A DNA stretch of 64,000 nucleotides from assembly GCA_021828475.1 (NCBI GenBank), contig JAJZIY010000008.1, forward strand, positions 1 through 64,000, written 5' to 3'. Positions 54,695 to 63,701 of the stretch are shown here, piece by piece (the stretch's first letter is position 1; each line of letters starts with the position of its first letter). A program made the translations under genes and the position numbers. The notes beneath the pieces were generated by a model. It was not told the DNA's origin, did not search any database, and saw only the letters and a program-made list of their open reading frames with translations. The stretch is from Actinomycetes bacterium (GTDB lineage Bacteria; Actinomycetota; Acidimicrobiia; Acidimicrobiales; Palsa-688).

Positions 54695-56047
54695 CTACTG
54701 GTCGAGGGCCATCAGGTCGGCGTAGGTCTCGCGGCGCACCACGACGCGCCAGGCACCGTCGGCCACGAACACGACCGGGGGGCGCGGCACCTTGTTGTAG
54801 TTGGACGCCATGGAGTGACCGTAGGCACCGGTGACGGGGGTGGCCAGGATGTCGCCCACGGCCAGGTCCGACGGTACCGCGGCGTCGCGCACGAGCAGGT
54901 CACCGGACTCGCAGTGCTTGCCGACGACGGTCACCGTCCGCGGACGCTGGGCAAGCACCTCTCGGGGCAGGAAGGCTTCGTACCCGGACCCGTAGAGGAC
55001 GGGCCGGGGGTTGTCGCTCATCCCGCCGTCGACGCTCACGTAGGTGCGCAGGCCGGGCAGCTCCTTCACCGTCCCCACCCTGTAGCACGTCAAAGCCGCC
55101 GCGGCCGCCACGGCGCGTCCGGGCTCGGCCGAGAGCACGATATGGTCACCGATGCCCGCCGCCCTTGCGGCCTGCCTCACCGCACCTGCCCACTGCGAGA
55201 TCGTGGGCGCCTCCTCCCCGCCGACGTAGGCAACGCCGAGGCCGCCCCCGACGCACAGCTCCTCGAGGCCAAGGCCGGCGAAGAAGGGCCCGAGCACGGA
55301 GAGCTCCCTGTCGAAGCTCTCCAGGGAGAAGATCTGCGACCCGATGTGGGCGTGGATGCCCACGAGACGGGCGCCGCTGCCGGGGCGCGTCAGGCGCTCG
55401 ACCGCTTCCGCTGCGGCGCCGGACGCCAACCCGAAGCCGAACTTCGAGTCGTCCTGGCCGGTCATCACGTACTCATGGGTGTGCGCCTCGATACCGGGCG
55501 TTACGCGTACCAGGACGCTGGGGAGGGCGGCGCCGGCCGCCCCACCGGCGTGCAACGACGCCAGCCTGTCGATCTCGCCGAAAGAGTCGACGACGATCCG
55601 GCCGACGCCGGCGCTCACCGCCGCCTCGATCTCCTCCACGGACTTGTTGTTGCCGTGCAGCACGAGCCTCTCGGCCGGCACCCCGGCGGCCAGGGCCACA
55701 GCCATCTCGCCCCCGGTGGCGACGTCGATGCAGCAGCCCTCCTCGTAGGCAAGGCGTGCCATCGCCTTGCAGAGGAAGGCCTTGGACGCGTAGGCCACCC
55801 GGCTGCCGAACGCCTCCCTCGCCTCGCGGCAACGCGCCCGCAGGTGCTCCTCGTCGTAGACGAACACAGGGGTACCCACCTCGTCGGCGAGCTCGACGAC
55901 ATCAACCCCGGCCAGGGTCAGGCGACCCTCGGCACTCACACCGGCACTGTCCGGCAGCAGGCGCGTGGGCAGTGGCCCCGAGGGGTGCGGGACGGCAGGG
56001 GCCGGAGTCTCCCCGGGCAGCATGCCGGTGGCGGGGTCGGGCATCAT
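54695..56047 (-). CDS. lysA: Diaminopimelate decarboxylase
   Basis: PLP enzyme that makes lysine from meso-diaminopimelate. The PLP lysine is in [13 protein letters not shown], the glycine loop in GGGLGVAY and the C-terminal active-site cysteine in [12 protein letters not shown]. Two adjacent ATGs (56047, 56044) are preceded by GGGTGG; the frame extends further upstream but would reach toward the tRNA. About 450 residues, normal for the family. With hom and thrC it forms an aspartate-family cluster; the 78-bp gap to hom allows read-through. Confidence 0.95.
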   Translation of the reverse strand: MMPDPATGMLPGETPAPAVPHPSGPLPTRLLPDSAGVSAEGRLTLAGVDVVELADEVGTPVFVYDEEHLRARCREAREAFGSRVAYASKAFLCKAMARLAYEEGCCIDVATGGEMAVALAAGVPAERLVLHGNNKSVEEIEAAVSAGVGRIVVDSFGEIDRLASLHAGGAAGAALPSVLVRVTPGIEAHTHEYVMTGQDDSKFGFGLASGAAAEAVERLTRPGSGARLVGIHAHIGSQIFSLESFDRELSVLGPFFAGLGLEELCVGGGLGVAYVGGEEAPTISQWAGAVRQAARAAGIGDHIVLSAEPGRAVAAAAALTCYRVGTVKELPGLRTYVSVDGGMSDNPRPVLYGSGYEAFLPREVLAQRPRTVTVVGKHCESGDLLVRDAAVPSDLAVGDILATPVTGAYGHSMASNYNKVPRPPVVFVADGAWRVVVRRETYADLMALDQ

Positions 56048-56193
56048 GGGCCACCCATGCTGCCAGGGCCCGCGGCCCCGCGCCACACGCTGGCACACCG
56101 CCCGGCTCGGCATGCGGCCCGGCGCGGCCGCCTGCCGCCCGGCGCGGCCGCCGTCCGAGCCCTCCCGGGCACAGCACTATGCTGGGGTGGGCT

Positions 56194-56265
56194 GCCCTCG
56201 TAGCTCAGGGGATAGAGCACCGGCCTCCGGAGCCGGGGGCGCAGGTTCGAATCCTGCCGGGGGCA
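56194..56265 (+). tRNA. tRNA-Arg (anticodon CCG)
   Basis: A full cloverleaf can be drawn. The acceptor is GCCCTCG with CGGGGGC (one G-U), the D stem GCTC/GAGC, the anticodon stem CCGGC/GCCGG with loop CTCCGGA (anticodon CCG at 56227-56229), and the T stem GCAGG/CCTGC with loop TTCGAAT. The discriminator base is A and CCA is not encoded. Its 3' end is a common attachment site for integrative elements, and element remnants follow directly. Confidence 0.97.
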
Positions 56266-56548
56266 CGCAACGCAACGCGACCAACCAGTCCTCCCCACTT
56301 CTCGGTGCGGCGGACTGGGTAGTCTCGCTGCCGAGATCGTAGAGGGTGGCTGCGACATCGATGGCGCTGTCGGCCGGCTGGTAGACGACGTCGAGCTGTA
56401 GCGAGTCGAACAGCGCCCGCAGTTCGCCCTGTGGCGCTGCGTCGAGCGAGCTGGCGAAGATCGGCAAGCGGTCCAGTAACGGGGCGACGTCGGCCGACGT
56501 GGGCGCCTCTCTCGCCGAGACGCCGTGCGCTGCGGCCGGGCTTGGCAC
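56266..56548 (-). pseudogene. C-terminal remnant of a large serine recombinase
   Basis: About 94 codons whose centre reads DVAPLLDRLPIFASSLDAAP...LRALFDSLQLDVVYQPADSAIDVAATL. This is the pattern seen at the far C-terminus of actinobacterial large serine recombinases, a helix-rich segment followed by an LFDAF.L.V.Y strand pair. No catalytic Ser domain, recombinase domain or zinc ribbon remains. The frame runs on into the antisense of the tRNA and would stop there, which fits an element inserted at the tRNA 3' end with the recombinase gene reading toward it. The upstream part was probably removed by the deletion that joined it to the next fragment near 56550. Confidence 0.55.
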
Positions 56549-56549
56549 A

Positions 56550-57482
56550 GGAGAGCCCGTAGCGGACGGCGACCTCGAAGGCGGGGAGGTCGCTCGCCTT
56601 GTGGACCGCGTGACGCATGTCGGCCGTCCCCATCTGGTCAGGGACCGGAGGCCGCGCGGGGGTACTCCGCCAGGCGGCGAGCACCCGGGGGATGAGTGCG
56701 GTAGGCCGGCCGGTCTGAAGTAACCGGGCGGCTCGGATGAGCATGCGGGTGGAGCGGGAACCGGCGGGGCGGACGAGGACCTGGACCAGTCCCTGCTCGT
56801 CGCCTCCCCAGGAGCCGAGTGCGCCGATCACGGTGCGAAGCGGATCGACGACATGGTCGGTGCCGAGTGGGAGCCAGGCCGGTGCCGCGAGCCGCAGCTC
56901 ACCGCAGGAGGTGAGCCGACCGGCGAGGTTCGGGCGGTGGGCGTCGCGGACCTGGCACTGTGCGCCCGGCCAAGCCGAGGAGACGGCCTGGGCGACGGCG
57001 TGCGCCGAGATGCCCGCGGACACCCAGAGCCGCAGACCGATGCCTTCACCGGACCCCTCCATCTCGAAGACGACGTGGCCGGTGGGACGAAGCAGGTGGC
57101 GCTTGGCGGCCAGCACCGGGTGGAGGTTCCGCCAGAAGGCGAGCGCACCCTTCGCCTCGACGACAGCCGGCATCGCCACCTCGACGAGCTGGCCAACGGT
57201 CGGTGGCCGGAGACGGCCAAGCACTCGAATGACCACCCAGGCGGCCATCAGCCCCAGAACGGCGATCACCACCGGCACGGCGATGGGCAGGACCTGGTTG
57301 GCGAAGTGGGCGAGATGGTGGCCGGGTCTTTCCACCAGGCGTCGGGGTGGGCGAGGAAGTGGGCGAGCGGGCCGTGGGGCAGGCTCGGGGACGGTGCGGG
57401 GGCAGTCGGTGGCAATGGGATCCTCCTGTGATCGATGGCTGTCTGCGGGAGGACCCGACCGAAACCGAAAACCTCCACACAT
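56550..57482 (-). pseudogene. N-terminal fragment of a conjugation-type (HerA/TraG-like) membrane protein
   Basis: The frame encodes a membrane span (QVLPIAVPVVIAVLGLMAAWVVIRVLG) and then a soluble domain with ALAFWRNLHPVLA, HVVFEMEGSGEGIGLRLWV, AVSSAWPGAQC, GELRLAAPAWLPLGTDHVVDPLR and FEVAVRYGL. This is how actinobacterial ICE proteins of the HerA/type IV secretion ATPase group begin, but the sequence degenerates after FEVAVRYG and no Walker motifs follow. The start is uncertain: GTG at 57482 has no ribosome binding site, whereas an ATT at 57416 follows a perfect AGGAGG at 5-6 bases. Function lost or altered. Confidence 0.6.
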
Positions 57483-57573
57483 AAGAACAGGGGGGTCCTC
57501 GCGCGAACACCGGGAAGGCGTCCGGAGTCGAGACAGAACAAGCTGCTACGCTGGGAGAACGAAAAGCGCCTAT

Positions 57574-57936
57574 TTGTCGAGGTCTGGGGCTGCGGACGAG
57601 TTCGAGCAGGAGGGTCGCGCCATCGAGGCGACCCTCGCTCGGGGCCAGGCCGCCCGACTCGCACCGCATAGGGCCGCGCTCATCGAGTCGCTCACCGCCA
57701 TGCGCAGCGACGCCGAACTGGCGCTCCACCAGGCGATCTACGAGGCGAACCCGGACGGCTGCTCATGGCGGCTGCTCGCCAAGTTCACCGACATGTCCTG
57801 GCAGACCCTGCACCGCCGCTACCGGGGGCGACCGACCAGGATGCGACCGCCGCCCGACAAGGACACCTGGCTTCGCAGCCGACGGCAGGGCGGAAGGGTC
57901 GTCACATCGTCGTTCGACGAGAACTGGTGGTCGTGA
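57574..57936 (+). CDS. Small helix-rich protein, possible HTH DNA-binding protein
   Basis: About 120 residues, helical and charged, with an Ala/Arg-rich first half (DEFEQEGRAIEATLARGQAARL...) and a segment GCSWRLLAKFTDMSWQTLHRRYRG that resembles a helix-turn-helix followed by a basic stretch. No family recognised. The start is a weak guess: TTG at 57574 is the first possible start in this stretch; ATG at 57700 would leave only the second half. It is divergent from the conjugation-like fragment, as small regulators in integrative elements often are. Confidence 0.5.
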   Translation: MSRSGAADEFEQEGRAIEATLARGQAARLAPHRAALIESLTAMRSDAELALHQAIYEANPDGCSWRLLAKFTDMSWQTLHRRYRGRPTRMRPPPDKDTWLRSRRQGGRVVTSSFDENWWS

Positions 57937-58187
57937 CGCGCGCTGCCGGCGGGGACTCGATGGCCAGAGGCCGCCTCTTGTCGGCTCCTGGGCCCCAGCC
58001 GGATCGGTAGGTCCCGCGCCGGTCCCGTCCGGCGAGGTAGAACCTATCCGTGCCCCAGCAAGCTCCGCCGAGACTGTCACACCGCCTCACTACCCTGCCC
58101 TCGTGTCCCTTTCGGACGGTCCAGCGCACCTTGGTCACCATCTCGGACCTCCCGCTCCGCACTAACGCGAGATAGGAAGACCGTGCA

Positions 58188-59432
58188 ATGGTCGCGACTC
58201 AAGCTGCCCTATTCGAAATGCAGAAGCTCATCGAGCCGTCCACGGCCCGCCTTGGGGTATTCGACGACAACCGGTCCAAGGCAATCCACCGCTGGTACCC
58301 CTTTATCGAGGGATACAGCGCCGACCTTGTCGAAGCGGCCCTAATCGACGTCGGCGGCAAAGACGTCCACGTGCTCGACCCATTCGGTGGGTCGGGTACG
58401 ACTGCCCTGACGGCGTCCGCCCTGGGCTTCGACTGCTCATTCTGTGAGGTCAACCCGTACCTAGCGTGGGTAGCGGAGGTCAAAGTCAACGTCGCCCGGG
58501 CTGCCGCCGAAAGCCCCGATCTCGGGCTGCTGGGTGATCTCGCCGCTGTCTTGGACGCGGGCGGCAAATTCGGGGCACCGCCCGGAGACCATCCCTTGCT
58601 CGATGTTGATGCTCACCGACACTTCTTCCCGCGCGGCGTGGCCAGTCGCATCCTTGGACTTCTGGCGTGGATCGACGCCAACCTGACGGCCCCACTGGAC
58701 GACTTAGCGCGATTGGCCGTGACCACGTCTCTCATTCCCGCGAGCAACATGGTGCGCCGTACCGATTTGCGCAAGCGGCACACAGGCGATGCCCCACCAG
58801 CTCATCTGGAATCGACCGTTGCATCGCAGCTGCGGATGATCCAAGCAGACGTCATTGAAGCCGCCCCGAAGTTGGGAGGCTGTGCCGTGCGGGTTGCCGC
58901 TGACGCCCGCACGCTGACGCCACAGCCCCATCCCTTTACGACCATCGTTACCTCGCCCCCGTACCTAAACGGAACCAACTATTGCCGCAACACCAAACTG
59001 GAGCTTTTTTCGCTTGGCCTGCTTGAGGAGGCCGAGTTGGCGGAGCTGCGAGTGAGATCCATCACAGCTGGCATCAACAACGTGTCCAAGCGGCGCGCTG
59101 CACCAACGCTGACCGACGACGTCGAACAGGTCGCACAGCAGCTGGATTCAGTGGCTTATGATAGGCGTATTCCAGCCCTGGTGCGCCTGTACTTCTCCGA
59201 TATGCAGGTAGTGTTCGAGCGCGTGCGATCGGCGTCGGCTCTCGGCGCTGCGTGGCTGCTGGACATCGGCGACAGCCGCTTTGCTGGTGTCAGCGTTCCG
59301 ACGCCCGAACTTCTTGTATCGGTCGCATCGTCCGTTGGCTGGCGACTCGAAACCACTCGGACGTTACGAGAGCGGAAGTCGTATGATGGCACGCCGCTCA
59401 CGCAGGTGCTGCTCTCGCTGAGGGCGGCCTAG
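58188..59432 (+). CDS. DNA methyltransferase 1 (N4-cytosine/N6-adenine type)
   Basis: SAM-dependent amino-methyltransferase of 414 residues. Motif I is VLDPFGGSGTT (64-72 core) and the catalytic motif IV is TSPPYLNGTNY (255-259 core), separated by about 190 residues that should hold target recognition. SPPY is commoner in N4-cytosine enzymes than in N6-adenine ones, but this does not decide. The ATG has AGGAAG 8 bases upstream. The sequence is clearly less GC-biased than the chromosome, with runs such as TTTTTT, a sign of transfer. One base separates its stop from the second methyltransferase. Confidence 0.88.
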   Translation: MVATQAALFEMQKLIEPSTARLGVFDDNRSKAIHRWYPFIEGYSADLVEAALIDVGGKDVHVLDPFGGSGTTALTASALGFDCSFCEVNPYLAWVAEVKVNVARAAAESPDLGLLGDLAAVLDAGGKFGAPPGDHPLLDVDAHRHFFPRGVASRILGLLAWIDANLTAPLDDLARLAVTTSLIPASNMVRRTDLRKRHTGDAPPAHLESTVASQLRMIQADVIEAAPKLGGCAVRVAADARTLTPQPHPFTTIVTSPPYLNGTNYCRNTKLELFSLGLLEEAELAELRVRSITAGINNVSKRRAAPTLTDDVEQVAQQLDSVAYDRRIPALVRLYFSDMQVVFERVRSASALGAAWLLDIGDSRFAGVSVPTPELLVSVASSVGWRLETTRTLRERKSYDGTPLTQVLLSLRAA

Positions 59433-59433
59433 G

Positions 59434-60609
59434 ATGCAATTGCACTTGCTCGCCGATGGCATCGGCCCTCGACCGACCGGTGATCTAGTCAGCCGCGCCG
59501 AAGCATTCTGCGTGGAGGCTCCATACCGGCAGCCTCCCTTCAATATGCGCAATTGGGGTGGTCCCCTGCATTCACTCTGTTCTTACCAGGGGAAGCTGAA
59601 GCCCAGCATCGCCGCGTTCCTCGTCTCCTGGTTTAGCGAGCCGGGCGACCGTGTGCTCGACCCGATGTCGGGTGTCGGAAGCGTACCACTCGAAGCCCGA
59701 CGGCAGGGCCGGGTCGGTATCGGCAACGACCTGAGTCCACTTGCTGCGACCGTCTCGGCGGCGAAGCTTGTACCATTCGATACGGATGATGTTGATGACG
59801 TGCTCGGGCGACTGACGAAGCGGCTCGACGAAGATACCCCGCTAAGCGTCTTAGAACGGAGCGTCGATGTCGACTTCGGGCTGAATGGGCCGATACACTC
59901 GTACTTTCACCCTGAGACGCTGCGAGAAGTCCTGGTAGCCCGCCACTTCTTTCTTACCGAGCCATCTAACGGTGCAGCGCATGACGTTGTGCGCTCAAAC
60001 GTGTTGCACATCCTGCACGGTAACCGTCCTTACGCGCTGTCGCGACGGTCGCATCCGGTTACTCCGCTCGCTCCAACGGGGGAGTTCGAGTACCGATCGC
60101 TGACACGACAACTCAAAGCTCGCATTCATCGCATCTTGCCGGAACTGCTGGCACTCATAAGCCAACCTGACGGCCAGGCCTATCAGCAGGACTTCCGTAC
60201 ACTGGAGCTGGAATCACCGGTCGACGCGATCTTGACGTCGCCGCCATTCGCCAAGTCGCTCCGCTTCTGGTCCATGAACTGGATGCGGCTTTGGTTCGCC
60301 GGTTGGGACCCAATCGACTTTCAGACTGAGCCGAAGCGCTACCTCGAAACCGAGCAGATGACCAGCTTCGACGCTTACTCCGACTTCGCGCGCTCATCCG
60401 CCCGACTGTTGAAAGACGGTGGCATCCTCGTGATGCACCTCGGCGAAACTGCCACACTGAACATGGTTGACCACATCCGTCCGCATCTCGCTCCCTTGTT
60501 TGACATTGCGTTTACTGGTCGAGAGTGCGTCTTGGATACTGAGTCCCACGGGCTTAGTGACAAGGGTGCAACCACCGCTCACTGGTACCTGTTCGCCCAG
60601 AAGTGCTAA
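59434..60609 (+). CDS. DNA methyltransferase 2 (SPPF type)
   Basis: A second SAM-dependent DNA amino-methyltransferase, 391 residues. It starts with a conserved SLCSYQGKLKPSIAAFLV motif, has motif I as VLDPMSGVGS (76-83 core) and motif IV as LTSPPFAKSLRF (268-272 core). It is not a copy of the first enzyme; identity is confined to these motifs. Coupled start (TAGGATG). Paired methyltransferases often serve restriction systems with asymmetric sites, one per strand. Its stop overlaps the stop of the convergent endonuclease gene. Confidence 0.87.
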   Translation: MQLHLLADGIGPRPTGDLVSRAEAFCVEAPYRQPPFNMRNWGGPLHSLCSYQGKLKPSIAAFLVSWFSEPGDRVLDPMSGVGSVPLEARRQGRVGIGNDLSPLAATVSAAKLVPFDTDDVDDVLGRLTKRLDEDTPLSVLERSVDVDFGLNGPIHSYFHPETLREVLVARHFFLTEPSNGAAHDVVRSNVLHILHGNRPYALSRRSHPVTPLAPTGEFEYRSLTRQLKARIHRILPELLALISQPDGQAYQQDFRTLELESPVDAILTSPPFAKSLRFWSMNWMRLWFAGWDPIDFQTEPKRYLETEQMTSFDAYSDFARSSARLLKDGGILVMHLGETATLNMVDHIRPHLAPLFDIAFTGRECVLDTESHGLSDKGATTAHWYLFAQKC

Positions 60610-61988
60610 GTCAGCCGCTGCTGCCGCTCCTTTCCTAGGTCTATCGAAACGCCGTCCGGTAGCGCGCTCAGGGTCTTTTGCAGTGCCTTGACCAGCAAGT
60701 CGGCAGCTTGTTTGCCGTCTCGGACTCGCTGCAACTCGGGCTGCTGCAAGAACTCGTCGAAGAACCAACCAAGGCGGGCCCGTAACAAATTGATGGCTTC
60801 GATGTTTGGGCTGGGATCCCTGAGCTCGTCCAGCGTCAGCTTGGTGATAGCGGCCAACCGCCTCAGCTCGTCCTCCGTGTAGAACGCGACCGGTGGCCTA
60901 TCCCGCTTTTCGGAGTTGTGCGTACAGCACAGACAGGTTGCAGTTCCATCGAGAGGCCATAAGAGGGCCAGAGGTCGGGTGTGGTCCAGATGCATGTCGT
61001 TTGGGCTGGCGAGGGCCGTCCCGCATTTGAAGCATCGTCCACCGAAACGCGTCCAGACATCATCGGCCAGCTCGCGTCCCGTCTGCAGTCTATATATTAA
61101 CTGGGGCGATCCTTTGTATAGGTGGTCCAGCAGGAATTCAATCGCCCGACGACGGGCAGCATCTTCTTTCATCTGGGCTGCCGTTCGTTGCGGGTTCAAC
61201 GCAGCATTCACCGCGAACTTCTTGCAGAAACGGCATTCGAGCTGGAATCCATAGGTCAATTCCACCACTTCGCCGGTGCGCGCATCGCGGATGCGGCCGA
61301 AGCCGGTGTGGGAACACGGCAGTCTGTGCTGAGCCTTGCAGTGGTTGGAGAAGCTGAGGTGTGCTCGCTCGTCGTCAATGTTCACGGGCAGGTAGCGTCC
61401 ACAGCGATTACAGGACTTCAAAGAGATCATCGCTGCACGATGTACCACTGCCAACCCTTCATCGCCGACCCGGACGATGCCCTGTCCGTCGGGAGGATAG
61501 AAGTTGGCTTCGGGTGCAAAACGCCACATATTGGGCAGCAGAGCGGGGCGAGCATCGTCGAGATACTCATGCTCGACTCGCCCGCAAAGCATGTCGAAGG
61601 TGGCCACATGGGTCGGACCTTCTGCTCGGAAGATGAGGCGGATGGTGCCTTGACCGGCATCCGGTGCCAGCCACTGGCTGCCAACCTTGCCCCAGTTCGG
61701 CATTACCGCGTTCTGCAGCAGGACGCTCCGAGGAAGATCCCCCTCGAGGCTGATCGCGACATCGCCACCAGTCGTGAACCACCCTCCGAAGCCCAGTCGG
61801 TCACCAGGCTCGGACCCAGGGAAGCTGAACTCGTAGCGCAGCTCTTGGCCGTCCTTTAGGTAGTACCCATTGACCTCATCGAACTGCATCTCGACCGCAC
61901 TGCTGGCCGAGAATCCCGACCGACGGGTCATGGGCCTACGGCGGCCTGCCCACGTTGCCTTGCCTGGCAGCTTGTCGTCGCGTGGCAT
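60606..61988 (-). CDS. HNH endonuclease with N-terminal uncharacterised domain, probable restriction enzyme
   Basis: A 460-residue protein. Residues about 33-185 form a probable beta-rich domain (YYLKDGQELRYEFSFPG...RLGFGGWFTTGGDVAISLEG...) that I cannot assign. Residues 190-260 contain two zinc-knuckle-like clusters: Cys193/196 with His216, Cys217, His221 and Cys225, and Cys252/255. Residues 308-365 are a zinc-stabilised HNH nuclease: CFKCG (319-322), the catalytic LDHTRP (His336) and CLCCTHNSEKRD (352-362). The ATG at 61988 has GAAGGT upstream; the frame continues upstream only through chromosome-like Pro/Arg sequence. Convergence on two methyltransferases makes a restriction role likely. 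Confidence 0.78.
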   Translation of the reverse strand: MPRDDKLPGKATWAGRRRPMTRRSGFSASSAVEMQFDEVNGYYLKDGQELRYEFSFPGSEPGDRLGFGGWFTTGGDVAISLEGDLPRSVLLQNAVMPNWGKVGSQWLAPDAGQGTIRLIFRAEGPTHVATFDMLCGRVEHEYLDDARPALLPNMWRFAPEANFYPPDGQGIVRVGDEGLAVVHRAAMISLKSCNRCGRYLPVNIDDERAHLSFSNHCKAQHRLPCSHTGFGRIRDARTGEVVELTYGFQLECRFCKKFAVNAALNPQRTAAQMKEDAARRRAIEFLLDHLYKGSPQLIYRLQTGRELADDVWTRFGGRCFKCGTALASPNDMHLDHTRPLALLWPLDGTATCLCCTHNSEKRDRPPVAFYTEDELRRLAAITKLTLDELRDPSPNIEAINLLRARLGWFFDEFLQQPELQRVRDGKQAADLLVKALQKTLSALPDGVSIDLGKERQQRLT

Positions 61989-62197
61989 GCGGACCTTCGG
62001 CGGCTGGGCCAGGGGGACGCGACCGTCTGCCGCAAGCGATGCATCGCGCCGCTCGCTGCGACAGCGAGCACCACTACCGTAGGCGCGTCGGCGGCCGGCG
62101 TGCGTGACATGGCGCCTTCCAGACCCCGCTGCAGGCCGATGTGGCGCTTGCCAGGTCATTGGATCGTGGGTCCACAACCTGACGGGGGACCATGGCC

Positions 62198-63539
62198 TCA
62201 CGAGGTCCTCGCGTAGAACGTCGGCCGCCGCCGGTGGGTCTCCCGCAACGCCGTCAGGTGCGCGGCGAGCTCGCCCTGGCGGTCCGCCGCCTGCGCCGCC
62301 TGTGCCGCCTTCTTCAGGATCGCCACCGCTCGCACGTACGCCGCCTTTCCGGTCGTCTCGAGCTGGAGGTCGGCCAGGCGCAGGTAGACGTCGAGCGCGT
62401 CGCCGGGCGCAGACGCTTCTCGGGCCTCGGCCAAGCGCACCCACCGCTGCGGACCCGGATCCCAGCCGGGACGGGCTCCGGGGACCTGCCAGGCAGCCTC
62501 GGGCTCGCCGTCGGCAAGCAGCACATCGACCAGGCCACCAGGGTCGTGCTCCGCCAGCACCTCTCGGGCCGCCGGGCGCTCGGCCGGCCACACCCCACCG
62601 GCCTCGGCTGCGGAGCGCAGGAGGCCGTACGTCGACGACGAGGGCATCCGCTGGTGCTGATCGCGACGCAGCCGGAGCACCTCCTGGTCCTCTCCCCGGC
62701 GGGTGTGGGCCCCGGCGGCGAGGTCGTAGAGCTGGGCGACCTGCCAGCCGGCCGACTCGGCGATGCCGCGAGTGGCCCAGGACAGGACATCGTCGTCGCG
62801 GCCCAGCTCCGCCATGGCCTCGGTAACCCTGATGAACTGGTGCGGCCGGCTCAGGTCACCGCCCAGCAGCCCGACGAGGGCCTCCGCGTCGCCGTCGAGG
62901 ACGGCCAGACGCTCCTGGGCGTAGGTGGCGGCAAACGAGTCACCACCGCCTGCTTCGACGCGCTTGGTCACCTCGCGGCGGTACGCCGCGAGGCCGAGCT
63001 CGCCCAAGGCGCCGGCGTAGCGGACCGGGTCCACCTCGAAGAAGTCCTGGTCGTCGAAGCGGAACCGGACCATCCAGCGGGCCAGCTTGATCGGATCTGC
63101 GCTCCCAGCGTCGCACGCCCGGGCATGCAGGTCGAGCAGCTCACGCGCCAGGTCGCCGATCAGCCCGTCGGAGTCGTCCGCCTCGAGGATCACCTTCACG
63201 ACGTGGCCGATCGCCCGCTCGACCAGCAGCACCAGCTCGGCCGTTGGCGACGAGTCGACCGCCTCGCCGATCGCCTCCACGACGGGCCTCGCCTGCATCG
63301 CCCAGCCGCCGCTCTCCCGGTAGCCGAGGTACCGGTTCGTCCGCAGCCCGCGGTCGATCTCCGCCTTCAGCTGGGAGAGATCCCCCGGACCCCCGGGTTG
63401 CCGCCAGGCGGACCGCCCGAGCGACGTCCTCGTGGCGCTCGGCGGCCTTGCCGACGATCCCACGGAGGTCCTCGGCGTCGAACCTCGCGATAAGCACGTC
63501 TAGGTCGTCAGGGTCTGGTCGTGGCGCACGTGGACTCAT
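62198..63539 (-). pseudogene. SWIM-associated DUF6880-like gene with a frameshift
   Basis: Two frames together make one protein. From ATG 63539 the first frame reads DLDVLIARFDAEDLRGIVGKAAERHEDVARAVRLAA; near 63380-63395, in two runs of five cytosines (plus strand), the sequence must move one base to continue as GDLSQLKAEIDRGLRTNRYLGYRESGGWA and on to the stop at 62198. The total is 447 codons plus one base, so a single extra base explains it. The content (LLDLHARACDAGSADPIKLARWMVRF, ALGELGLAAYR) resembles the helical region that follows SWIM zinc fingers in actinobacteria. It may be a true pseudogene or a homopolymer sequencing error. Confidence 0.65.
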
Positions 63540-63670
63540 GGCGAATGCTCGCTGGTCATCGCCTCGCGACGGTAGCCGCCACCGCATGGCCGCCCCGCCG
63601 CGGTGATCAGGCCAGCTCCAGCCGCCGGCTCAGCAGTACCACCCGCCGGAGGACTGGTACGGCTCCCCCC

Positions 63671-63681
63671 GGGGCACGCAA
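63671..63681 (+). repeat. 11-bp direct repeat of the tRNA-Arg 3' end region (possible att site)
   Basis: GGGGCACGCAA occurs here and at 56260-56270, which covers the last six tRNA bases and the next five, in the same orientation 7.4 kb apart. The match is short but lies where the accessory block would end. It is a candidate right attachment site. Confidence 0.4.
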
Positions 63682-63701
63682 GGATTGGCTGGTCAGAGGG
63701 G

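Noticed and set aside
56177-56358. Peptides antisense to the tRNA gene (for example the PAGFEPAPPAPE type)
   Set aside because: This is the well-known translation of antisense tRNA sequence and does not reflect a protein gene.
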